A stretch of DNA of 20,630 bases from Candidatus Poseidoniaceae archaeon (GTDB lineage Archaea; Thermoplasmatota; Poseidoniia; Poseidoniales; Poseidoniaceae). Positions within the stretch are counted from its first letter, which is position 1, and each line of letters begins with the position of its first letter. The stretch is from positions 1-20,630 of the forward strand of contig DUKK01000043.1 in assembly GCA_013329355.1 (NCBI GenBank), written 5' to 3'. The notes under the pieces were generated by a model that did no database searches, was not told where the DNA came from, and saw nothing but the letters and a program-made list of their open reading frames with translations. Positions 1 through 8,800 of this stretch are shown in pieces. A program made the translations under genes and the position numbers.

Positions 1-2
1 TG

Positions 3-1250
3 TCGGGTTTCACCACTACTGGGGCAACGGTAATTTCCCACAACATGAGTCCAAATTGTATCCCAGATACTACCATTGATTGTATTAATGCCCAACCACG
101 AGGCATTCTCTTGTGGCGCTCGATTACTCAATGGCTTGGTGGCATGGGGATAATTATGCTAGGAATGATGTTGCTATCGCGTGTCATGGGCGGAGGTATG
201 GCTCTTGCTCGTGCGGAACTTACCGGTCCATCGCTCTCAAGACTAAGGCCAAAATTAAAAGAAACGGCTTTTGCATTGTGGATCATTTATATCTGCTTAA
301 CAATAGTAGAAATGTTCCTACTTCATTTCGTTGGTCAGATGTCAGTATTTGATGCAATCAACCACGGATTTACTACAATGGCTACGGGTGGATTTTCCAC
401 TAGAGACGCTAGTATCGGATACTATGATTCGATAAAAGTAGAGATAATAGTTATCGCGTTTATGTTCATTGGCGGTATTAACTTCACTCTAATTTGGTTC
501 CTTATCGGCAGAGAGTTCATCAAGGCCTATGCCGATGAAGAATTTAGGACTTATTTGGTATACATTTTTACTGCTGTTTCGTTTATCATGGTAGCACTAA
601 TCTCAACAAATGTTTCCCTTGGAGACTCATTTAGACAAAGTCTGTTCCACGCAATATCAATAGGAACGTCTACTGGTTACACCACTCAAGATTACATGAC
701 TTGGCCGGTATTAACCCAATTTGTCTTAATGATTTTAATGATCGTTGGCGCATGTGCTGGGTCTACCAGTGGTGGATTAAAATTGATGAGAATCATATTG
801 GCATTCAAGGTTGCCATGCGAGAACTTGTGAGAATTGCCCAACCTAGGAAAATTAAACAAATTAGAATGAATGGGGAAGTTGTTGAAGCACAACAGATTG
901 ACAAAATCGTTGGTATGTTATTCGTTTGGATTGGACTATTTGGTATTTCTAGCATACTGTTAGCAATTCTAATGCTCGATGAATCGTTTCAGAGCATCAT
1001 CGGCATTACAGCATCATCGCTAGGCAATACAGGCCCAGCATTGGGGGCATATGGTCCTAGTAGTACTTGGTCTCCATTGAACTCTGGTGTGCTGATATTC
1101 GCCTCAATCCTGATGTGGTTTGGCAGATTAGAATTACTTACCGTGATTATTCTTCTTCATCCCAGAACGTGGCAAGATGAAAACAAGGAACATAGCGATA
1201 GAAGAGCGCTAGCACTATTCAAGCGAATGATTCCAGGCAGAAAGTCCTAA
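3..1250 (+). CDS. trkH: TrkH-family potassium uptake channel subunit, 5'-truncated
   Basis: This is the membrane-embedded, K+-translocating subunit of a Trk/Ktr-type uptake system, which normally works with a cytoplasmic NAD-binding TrkA protein (none is visible here). The frame is open from base 3, so the real start lies left of the window; the ATG at 45 is internal. The visible 415 residues keep all four selectivity-filter loops of the superfamily. The first is SGFTTTGAT at the very edge, then TMATGGFST near base 375, IGTSTGYTT near 660 and SSLGNTGPALG near 1010. Each carries the filter glycine and is flanked by hydrophobic helices. The C-terminal WFGRLELLTV segment is typical of TrkH. With a family length of about 480 residues, roughly the first 60-80 are missing. 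The stop is separated from the rfcL stop on the other strand by a single base. The family call is firm; the ion (K+ or K+/Na+) is inferred from the filter glycines. Confidence 0.93.
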   Translation, partial: SGFTTTGATVISHNMSPNCIPDTTIDCINAQPRGILLWRSITQWLGGMGIIMLGMMLLSRVMGGGMALARAELTGPSLSRLRPKLKETAFALWIIYICLTIVEMFLLHFVGQMSVFDAINHGFTTMATGGFSTRDASIGYYDSIKVEIIVIAFMFIGGINFTLIWFLIGREFIKAYADEEFRTYLVYIFTAVSFIMVALISTNVSLGDSFRQSLFHAISIGTSTGYTTQDYMTWPVLTQFVLMILMIVGACAGSTSGGLKLMRIILAFKVAMRELVRIAQPRKIKQIRMNGEVVEAQQIDKIVGMLFVWIGLFGISSILLAILMLDESFQSIIGITASSLGNTGPALGAYGPSSTWSPLNSGVLIFASILMWFGRLELLTVIILLHPRTWQDENKEHSDRRALALFKRMIPGRKS

Positions 1251-1251
1251 A

Positions 1252-2769
1252 TCAGAATAATGTTCTCTGACCCTCGTTTGACTGTGATTCTTCTTGCATA
1301 ACAGAGTTGGCGTTGGAATCTTCTTCAACTTGTATTTTTGGGAGTTTACTTTTCTCAGATTCTACTAAGTTAAACCTCGATACCAATTCCTTGGTGGATT
1401 TACGAGTTTTGGGAAGCCCGCACAAGGCCGCATGCTCACTTCCAGTCAGACCTAGGTCAATAGATATCGTGAAATCATCAATCCTACCAACTTCGGAGAT
1501 TTCAGAATGTAATGCAATTAACAGAGGGAGCAATTCTTCCCTTACTGAGGATCTACTTGCTCCGGTTATCTCGCTCAAGCGGTTGATTATAGTGGTTCGA
1601 CCCTGAGTTGAACTACGTCGTAGAAAGTTAGGATAGCTAGGATATAGTTTTCCAGGCAATTCTTGCTGATTGACTACCGATGCTGCCAACCCAGATATCT
1701 GCGAGCTCCAATACCAAGAACGATGAGCAGTATTTTCATACATTGCCATGAGCATTTTGGAGGCTCGGCAGAGGGCGGAATTACCCCTGTTTATAGCTTG
1801 CTTGTCTGTGAAAATAGAAGGGTTGTTCCAGTGAATCCAATTGAGTAATTCGGTAGGTGATTTATCTATTGATATGCCTAACTTTATTGCGTCCAAAGCA
1901 GTGTTTGATTTGTATAGTTTGGCCAAGCCTGGAAAAACCTCAACTGATACATCTCGTTCAGCGGTTTCTACATACTCGGTTACTACGGTTGCATCAATAG
2001 AACTCTCCGTTGACGAACATATAACCTGCAAATCCCTAACAAGTGCTCGAAGGTCACCAGGATTATTGTTGACTATCGCTTCAATTGCTGCGGTGTCATA
2101 ATCAACTCCTTCAGCATTCAGCACTCGTCTTGCAATATTACGTAGTGCATCCTTGCTTGCCCTTTCGAAGTTTATCGTAACAAGAAGGCGTTGAAATCGT
2201 TCTCTTGTCGAGCGCCAGTTAGATGACTTGCCCCACAGACCCATTACCTCATTGCAAGCCAGTATAACCGGCTGCTTGGTCTCAGCGAGTAGTTTAAGCA
2301 ATTCAGCCTTCCCACCAGTATCGCCTTTTAATTGCCCATTTTCCGAGGAGTCAAGATTGACCTTTATCGCATCATTAATGCGCGCTTCACTCACCGCGCG
2401 TAATCCACCTGAAAGATGATCCACCTCATCGATTAGAATTAACGTTTTTTTGTTATTCTTTTCCGGATTAAAGAATAATGACCGATGTGTCGCACCCTTA
2501 GTTGCGGCTTTTCTTATCGAGGCCGCATTTCTCGCGTCTGAGGCATTCAATTCAATAACATTCCAACCCATGTCTTGAGCAATCGCACGCGCTATTGTGG
2601 TTTTACCGACCCCTGGTGGGCCTACTAACAAAATTGCTTTGTTTTTTGGTATGCCGCTTTTCCAATCATCCAACCACTTGCGGATTTTTTGACGCTGGGT
2701 CTCATTTCCTTCCAGATGGCTCTCAGAGGTTGGACGATGCCTCTCGGTCCAGTCTGACACAGCAGCCAT
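1252..2769 (-). CDS. rfcL: Replication factor C large subunit (clamp loader)
   Basis: The large subunit of the archaeal clamp loader, which with RfcS opens the PCNA ring and loads it on primed DNA using ATP. The 505-residue protein opens with WTERHRPTSESHLEGN, the diverged form of the RFC box near the N-terminus. Walker A is GPPGVGKT at residues 50-57 and Walker B is LILIDEVD with the acidic pair at 114-115. Sensor 1 is ACN at 171-173 and the sensor 2 region GDLRALVRDLQ lies at 238-248. About 25 extra residues (roughly 125-155) sit between Walker B and sensor 1 compared with the compact form I know. The C-terminus is acidic and ends QRTLF, a clipped version of the PCNA-interacting peptide. 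The ATG at 2769 gives the expected N-terminus. glyS lies 63 bp upstream on the same strand, but an AT-rich box in that gap suggests a separate promoter. Confidence 0.95.
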   Translation of the reverse strand: MAAVSDWTERHRPTSESHLEGNETQRQKIRKWLDDWKSGIPKNKAILLVGPPGVGKTTIARAIAQDMGWNVIELNASDARNAASIRKAATKGATHRSLFFNPEKNNKKTLILIDEVDHLSGGLRAVSEARINDAIKVNLDSSENGQLKGDTGGKAELLKLLAETKQPVILACNEVMGLWGKSSNWRSTRERFQRLLVTINFERASKDALRNIARRVLNAEGVDYDTAAIEAIVNNNPGDLRALVRDLQVICSSTESSIDATVVTEYVETAERDVSVEVFPGLAKLYKSNTALDAIKLGISIDKSPTELLNWIHWNNPSIFTDKQAINRGNSALCRASKMLMAMYENTAHRSWYWSSQISGLAASVVNQQELPGKLYPSYPNFLRRSSTQGRTTIINRLSEITGASRSSVREELLPLLIALHSEISEVGRIDDFTISIDLGLTGSEHAALCGLPKTRKSTKELVSRFNLVESEKSKLPKIQVEEDSNANSVMQEESQSNEGQRTLF

Positions 2770-2795
2770 AAATACACGCTGTGACGAGGGTTATT

Positions 2796-2806
2796 CAATT
2801 TTAATA
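2796..2806 (-). promoter_or_regulatory. Putative TATA box for rfcL
   Basis: On the minus strand the gap upstream of rfcL reads TATTAAAATTG, centred about 32 bases before the rfcL ATG. It is the most TATA-like element in the 63-bp spacer and would give a very short leader. Placement is by spacing and composition only. Confidence 0.35.
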
Positions 2807-2832
2807 CATGATTCATTTGTTGACCATGAATA

Positions 2833-4512
2833 TCAAAGGTCTGCTATGCTCACTCGCTTTTGCTTACCCGTATCTCTGTCCCTAATTGTGACCGTATTAT
2901 CCTCCACTGATTGATGGTCTACTGTCACACAGATAGGTATGCCAATTTCATCAGCCCTAGCGTATCTTCGCCCAATTGAGCCGCTAGAATCATAGGTAGA
3001 TACTATGCCAGACTTACTGTTTAGTTGGTCATTTACCATACGCGCAATTTGCCCCATGCCGTCTTTTTCAAACAGTGGGAATACTGCGTAATCAACTGGT
3101 ACAATGTTTGAGCTCAACCTCATCAAAGTATAGATTTCGTCTTGCTTAGTAGTTTCTTGGTAGGCATGGTCCAAAATATGCCAAATAATTCTATCAATCC
3201 CAAATGCCGGTTCAACAACATGTGGTATAAACCATTCACCAGTAACCGTTTCTGTTCTTTGCAGTCGTTTCACATGCTCCTTTTCGACAGTAATTGGTGT
3301 CCCATCAATATCCAATATGAGAGGGAAATCAACCGTTTTTGGTAATTTTTCGACTGCGGTCTTTACCTTATTTGCTAATGACCTGAATATAGGTCCCGCA
3401 ACTGCACCATCGATAGTCCAGCCGTCAACTACCACCTGTTTTGGTTCTGTAAAATCACGCCTCGCTCTAAGTGATTTACCGGTAAACTGCTCATGGGCTT
3501 CCAAATCATAACAACCGCGATGGGCTATTCCAACACACTCTACCCACCCATAGGACCCAAGTATTTCCGCATCCCAGCAATCCGTTGCGTAATGGGCCAT
3601 TTCGGTGGTTTCATGTTGACGAAATCTTATTCTTGATTCATCAATACCAACCTTGGCTAAGAAATCATGTGTCATTGCTATGAAGTATCCCACTGTACCA
3701 TGACGAATAATTCCTGCATCAACTGCTGCGGAAATTGACTGCTTGATTTCGCCCTCGGCCTCACTTATCAAATTGAATTCATAATCTGACCACCTAGTGA
3801 AATCATGCTCTAAAGGCATCTCTGGGTCTATGAAATACTCTAACTCAGCCATGTTAAACTCACGAAGTCTTATCATGCCTTGCCGTGGAGATATTTCGTT
3901 TCTGTAGCCTTTGCCGACTTGAATAGCCCCAAATGGTAGCTTTTCTCTAAAATGTCGATATAAACTTGGGAACGATGTGAACATACCTTGTGCTGTCTCG
4001 GGACGGAGAAATGCTGCGCGCCCTGAGTTCCCTGCTCCAATTGTTGTATTGAACATCAGGTTTTGGGCGATCACTGGTCCCCATTGATTAGCACCACAAC
4101 TTGGGCACTCGGGTTGAACCATCTTTAGCAGGTTATCAAGTTCTATTTTTGACAAAGAATCGGGATTTGTATGGTCGTTCTCTAACAATGTATCAGCCCT
4201 ACTTACATCATCGCAAACGAGGCATGCCGTCATAAAATCAGAGAATTCGCCAACGTGTCCGCTAGCCTCCAAAACCTCGTAAGGTGTAATGGTCGGACAG
4301 GAAATTTCGGCTACATTTCCTAATGATATCCAGTGGTCTAACCAGATTTGATTTACTCTGTTACGTAGTCGGCCGCCATTTGGTCCAAAATCATAAAGTC
4401 CTTTGGAGCCACCATGAATTTCGAAGGCTGGTAAAATGAATCCTCGTCGTTTTAGCATGCCGGACATACGTTCGAGTCTTGACCCCGATTCCTCAGCCAT
4501 TGCCCTTACCAT
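2833..4512 (-). CDS. glyS: Glycyl-tRNA synthetase, archaeal/eukaryotic dimeric type
   Basis: A class II aminoacyl-tRNA synthetase that charges tRNA-Gly with glycine. The frame begins with a GTG at 4533, but the first ATG at 4512 is chosen; another ATG at 4500 is also possible because conserved sequence starts only around LKRRGFILPAFEIHGG. Numbering from 4512 (559 residues): the N-terminal catalytic core contains YDFGPNGGRLRNR (40-52). Two cysteine pairs, C97/C100 and C136/C139, look like the zinc site. Motif 2 spans FLRPETAQGMF through FREKLPFG to GKGYRNEISPRQG (168-212), and motif 3 is EPAFGIDR (434-441). The C-terminal anticodon-binding domain includes GSIGRRYARADEIG (511-524), the family signature. 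Length is normal for the archaeal form. It lies immediately upstream of rfcL on the minus strand and is divergent from the reductase at 4610. Confidence 0.96.
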   Translation of the reverse strand: MVRAMAEESGSRLERMSGMLKRRGFILPAFEIHGGSKGLYDFGPNGGRLRNRVNQIWLDHWISLGNVAEISCPTITPYEVLEASGHVGEFSDFMTACLVCDDVSRADTLLENDHTNPDSLSKIELDNLLKMVQPECPSCGANQWGPVIAQNLMFNTTIGAGNSGRAAFLRPETAQGMFTSFPSLYRHFREKLPFGAIQVGKGYRNEISPRQGMIRLREFNMAELEYFIDPEMPLEHDFTRWSDYEFNLISEAEGEIKQSISAAVDAGIIRHGTVGYFIAMTHDFLAKVGIDESRIRFRQHETTEMAHYATDCWDAEILGSYGWVECVGIAHRGCYDLEAHEQFTGKSLRARRDFTEPKQVVVDGWTIDGAVAGPIFRSLANKVKTAVEKLPKTVDFPLILDIDGTPITVEKEHVKRLQRTETVTGEWFIPHVVEPAFGIDRIIWHILDHAYQETTKQDEIYTLMRLSSNIVPVDYAVFPLFEKDGMGQIARMVNDQLNSKSGIVSTYDSSGSIGRRYARADEIGIPICVTVDHQSVEDNTVTIRDRDTGKQKRVSIADL

Positions 4513-4550
4513 GTGAGTCGTGTAGTTTATCACCTTTGAAACTGACCGTT

Positions 4551-4590
4551 GATAATAGTGAAATCTAGCGAATACGCATGGTTAAGAATA
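4551..4590. promoter_or_regulatory. Divergent promoter spacer, glyS / geranylgeranyl reductase
   Basis: The short spacer between the two divergent genes contains TTAAGAATA (4582-4590), centred about 24 bases before the plus-strand ATG at 4610. On the minus strand it contains TATTATC (reverse complement of 4551-4557), which would place a glyS start about 15 bases ahead of the ATG at 4512. Both are plausible archaeal box A elements, judged by spacing and composition only. Confidence 0.3.
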
Positions 4591-4609
4591 TCCCCCGGTA
4601 GGCTGTATC

Positions 4610-5710
4610 ATGACAAGACGATTCGATTATGATGTGATTATAATCGGTGGCGGACCGGCTGGTAGTACTGTCGCAAGATATGCAGCCGAAGCAGACATCT
4701 CCGTACTCGTTGTTGATGCACGAGCCTCAATTGGCTCTCCACTGCAATGTGGTGAACTAGTACCGACAAATGATGAGATGAGGCGGTTATGTCCTGACGT
4801 TCCTGACATGGATGACCTATTTCAAACGCCTGAGCACGCAATATCTAGGACATGCGACACCATGAATATCATCACTCCATCGGGTAAATCACTTTCTTAC
4901 AATTTTGAAGGATTGATACTCAATCGTGTGGCTCATGATGAGGCACTAGTAACAATGGCAAAAGATTGCGGTGCGGAGTATTTGACCAAGGCATTTGTTG
5001 AAGATGTTGATGAGAATTCGATTAGACTCCGGGATGGAACAACGTACACTGCGAAAGTGATAGTTGGTGCTGGTGGGCACAAAGATCCGATACGAAGGAA
5101 ATTTTGGGCAGAAAAATCGACTAACATTCCTGTTAAATTTGAACTCAAGGACGGAAACTACGGTGACGCCGTAGAGTTACACTTTGGTTCTATGGCTCCG
5201 GGTGGATATGCGTGGATGTTCCCGAAATCCTCAGGGGCAAACATCGGACTTGGAATTCAGAAAAACTTCGCTAAAGGCAAACCACTAAACATATACTCCA
5301 AGGCATTCATTGACAAGTATCCTGGTGAGACTACTTTCAAGGGAGCTGGTTCATTACCAATGTCGGGAACAATAAAACAATTTGTCAAAGGCAATTTGAT
5401 GTTGGTAGGAGATTCTGCCGGCATGGTATTACCCTCAAACGGTGCTGGAATAACTATCGCAATGGTTGGCGGTCGCATCGCTGGGCAAACCATTGCCCGC
5501 CATATTAAACACGGCGAACCGTTATCAAATTATGAGAAAGTGTGGCGCCAACAAATGGGCAAAGTTATGAAAAATTCCAAGCGCTCGTTCAAGATAGGTA
5601 GCATCATGTTCAAAATGCCAGACCGTTTACTGGACTTATTCTTTAACAGATTGACCAAAGGTATAGTTTGGCGTGCTGTTACTTGTCGCAGGATGTTTTG
5701 GATATTCTAA
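4610..5710 (+). CDS. Geranylgeranyl reductase family flavoprotein (archaeal ether-lipid saturation)
   Basis: An FAD-dependent reductase of the digeranylgeranylglycerophospholipid/geranylgeranyl reductase family, expected to hydrogenate the isoprenoid chains of archaeal membrane lipids at the membrane surface. The 366-residue protein starts with the Rossmann dinucleotide motif GGGPAGS (G13, G15, G18) and an acidic residue at the end of strand 2 (D36). It then has the family motif IGSPLQCGE (41-49, with C47), the substrate-pocket motif YAWMFPK (200-206) and the second FAD motif GDSAG (267-271) followed by SNGAGI. It is slightly shorter than the usual 390-400 residues; the C-terminal part is the compact one. 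It is divergent from glyS and followed after 105 bp by the Lhr helicase. A geranylgeranyl-diphosphate (chlorophyll-type) role cannot be excluded by sequence, but no such pathway is seen here. Confidence 0.9.
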   Translation: MTRRFDYDVIIIGGGPAGSTVARYAAEADISVLVVDARASIGSPLQCGELVPTNDEMRRLCPDVPDMDDLFQTPEHAISRTCDTMNIITPSGKSLSYNFEGLILNRVAHDEALVTMAKDCGAEYLTKAFVEDVDENSIRLRDGTTYTAKVIVGAGGHKDPIRRKFWAEKSTNIPVKFELKDGNYGDAVELHFGSMAPGGYAWMFPKSSGANIGLGIQKNFAKGKPLNIYSKAFIDKYPGETTFKGAGSLPMSGTIKQFVKGNLMLVGDSAGMVLPSNGAGITIAMVGGRIAGQTIARHIKHGEPLSNYEKVWRQQMGKVMKNSKRSFKIGSIMFKMPDRLLDLFFNRLTKGIVWRAVTCRRMFWIF

Positions 5711-5815
5711 CCCAACTTCTGGCTTAAAGTTTAAATCAATAGAATGCTGTACTATCCAGCGAAGTTTTGAAGTAGTTGTTTCGTTCACTGCGGAGCATCG
5801 GGATAGGTAAATAAA

Positions 5816-8800
5816 ATGGTGAAGATAGAGTATCTTGATAATCCACAGGATACTGACAGCCTTCTTGCCATGTTGTCACCTCCAGTGCGCAACTGGTTCA
5901 AAGATAAGTTTCCAGATTTCACTAGGCCACAAAAACTCGCAATTCCAGCGATAATGGACAGAAAACATCTGTTACTTTGTTCTCCAACTGGCTCGGGAAA
6001 AACCCTAACCGCCTTTTTGACGATAATTGATAAACTAGTACGGATGGCATTAGAAGGCAAACTAAAGAAGAAAGTCCACTGTGTATACATCTCACCGATC
6101 AAGGCTCTAGCAAACGATATTCAGAGAAACCTAATCGGGCCGCTGACAGAAATATCAGAACGATATCTACCCGACAGAGCTCAAGAAATAAAAGTTGGAC
6201 TAAGAACGGGAGATACTCCACAATCAGAACGGCAGAGGATGCTCAAGCACCCACCTCATATCCTAATCACCACCCCTGAAAGTCTTGCTATTGCAATAAC
6301 CTCCCCAAAATTCCAGCCAATCGTCAGTGAGCTAGAATATATGATTGTGGATGAATTGCATTCATTAGTACCAACTAAGCGAGGAGTTCACCTCGGTTTG
6401 ACGCTTTCTTATCTTGATACGCTATTGCAAACTCCGGTTCAGAGAATTGGTATTTCCGCAACCATGGAGCCACTTGAGAAAGTCGCTGAATACCTGGTTT
6501 CGAGTGATGATCGTGAAAGTCGTGGTGAAGAGAGTCAAGTTTGCATCGCAAAAGTATCAGGGTCAAGGGAATTAGACATGGATATTATCATTCCTGATAA
6601 TCGATTTAGTGACTTGTCAGTGATGAAAGTGCTGGAAAAAAATATTGAGGTAATCGCTGATTTAATTGCGGCACATAACACAACATTGGTATTCGCTAAT
6701 ACAAGGAAGATGACAGAAACCCTAGTCCAAAGATTACGACCTCATTTGGGCGATTTAGTCGCAGGACATCATGGTTCTATGGATAAGAAGATACGCTTAG
6801 ACGTCGAAAAACGGCTGAAGCACGGTCATCTAAGGGCGGTAGTAACATCCTCATCATTAGAAATGGGGATTGATATTGGTTCAGTAGATTTAGTTATTCA
6901 AGTAGGCAGTCCTGGAGATATTGCGACTGCTCTGCAGAGGATTGGACGTGCAGGCCACCATGTTGGCGGTATACCTCGAGCACGATTTTTACCCACTAGT
7001 GTAGATGATTTAATTGAACTAGCGGCATTACAATCGGCTATACAGAAAGGTGAAATGGACATTCTACATTTCCCAGAAAACTGTTTAGATGTAGTGGCTC
7101 AGTTCATGATTGGTCTAGTGATAATAAATCAGATAGATATCGATGAAGCATACGAAGTAATTGTTAACGCTTGGTCTTATCGAAATTTTGAGTATGATGA
7201 TTTTATTGAAGTATTAGATATGCTGGAAGAAGAACGGCGTGTATGGGTTGATTGGGAGGAGAATATCTATGGCAAGCGTGGTTATTCTAGAATGATATAT
7301 TACACTAATATCGGCACTATTGCACCGGATAATTCGTATTTGGTGTTTAACGCAGAAGGTTCAATTTTGGGACAACTAAGTGGCTCGTTTGTATCAAATT
7401 TGCGCAGCGGCGATGTGATTTTGCTTGGTGGCTCAACATATCGAGTGACTAATATTCAAGGAACTAGAGTCAACGTTACGGCCGTGACTGGTTATCGTCC
7501 AACCGTGCCATCTTGGTCTGGAGAGGCCCGGTCTAGGTCCAGAGAATTATCAAGTGCGCTATTAGAACTAATTGGCCATTGTATTGTAGCGCTACGTAAA
7601 GAGATGGACCCAAGGATGATATTGTGTGATGCCTATGGATTGTCAAACATTGTGGCTAACTCCATCGCTCGACATTTAGAAGAACACTCTATTGATTCAT
7701 TTCAGGTGCCAGATCCTGACAGGATTCTAGTTGAACAGATTATTAGTGGCGGTCACCCAACATACATGATTACCACCTGCCGTGGAAGAGGTTTTAACAC
7801 CGCACTCGGCTACTTTCTAGCAGGATTGGCTGAAGCAAACGGAATTAGTGTGATTGAGATGTCATTTGATGAGAATGGCTTGTTAATTAGGACCTCGCAA
7901 GAAATTGAGCCAAGAGATATGTATGACTCGTTCAAGAGTCACAACCACGTCGAGGTAATTGAGCGATATATCATCAATACGCAAATATTCGCAAAGCGAT
8001 TCAAGGAAGTTGCTGGCCGATCACTAATCATACCCAAACGAATAGGTGCTGATGAGATAAGCCCACAGGTGTTCCAACAACGAGCCGATGCATTACTCAA
8101 TAAGCACCGAACAATCGAAGATAGTTTATTGATGCGGGAAGCAAAAAACGAAATTATGTTTTCTGATATTGACTTGAACAGTCTAAATGAATTCTTGGAT
8201 TTATGTGTTCAAGGGAAAGCCAGAATTGTCCATCAAAAGATGACCATTCCCTCAAGGCTGGGAATGTCGTTGTTCATGTCGGCATTTGAAGATTTAATGT
8301 CGATGAAAACTAGGGCATTTTTAGTCAAAGACATCGACCCAACAATCCTACAAAGGTTGCTCGGGACCCGGAGTTTAGCAACCGAGCTGTCTGAGCAAGA
8401 ACTAAATGATTACTATTTGAACAAAGCACCTATTCCGGAAAGTGCTGCAGGGTTGTTACAATTAATGTCGCATGGCGGAGGTCTCGAGAAGTCCTTCAAT
8501 AATCCACTATACCGAGAGAAATTGCAGGGAATTGCTCCAGAAGTCATGCGTAACTGGGTCGAAGAACTCTGCGACAGCGGAGAAATTGTCAAAATTCGCA
8601 ACACTGGTTCTGTCGAATTAGATGAGAAGTGGTTCACTCCTTACATGGCTGAAATTCATGGAACTCTAGGCTGCCTAGCAACTAATGGTGGTAAGGATGT
8701 AAAGGACCTCAGAGAATTACATACCGAAGGAATGGAGTATGAAATTGCTACAGATTACGATGGATTGAAACCAACACAATGGAAGAGCATGAAAATTAGT

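Noticed and set aside
113..352. Alternative plus-strand frame inside trkH
   Set aside because: It has no recognisable features and sits within a frame carrying all four potassium-filter motifs.
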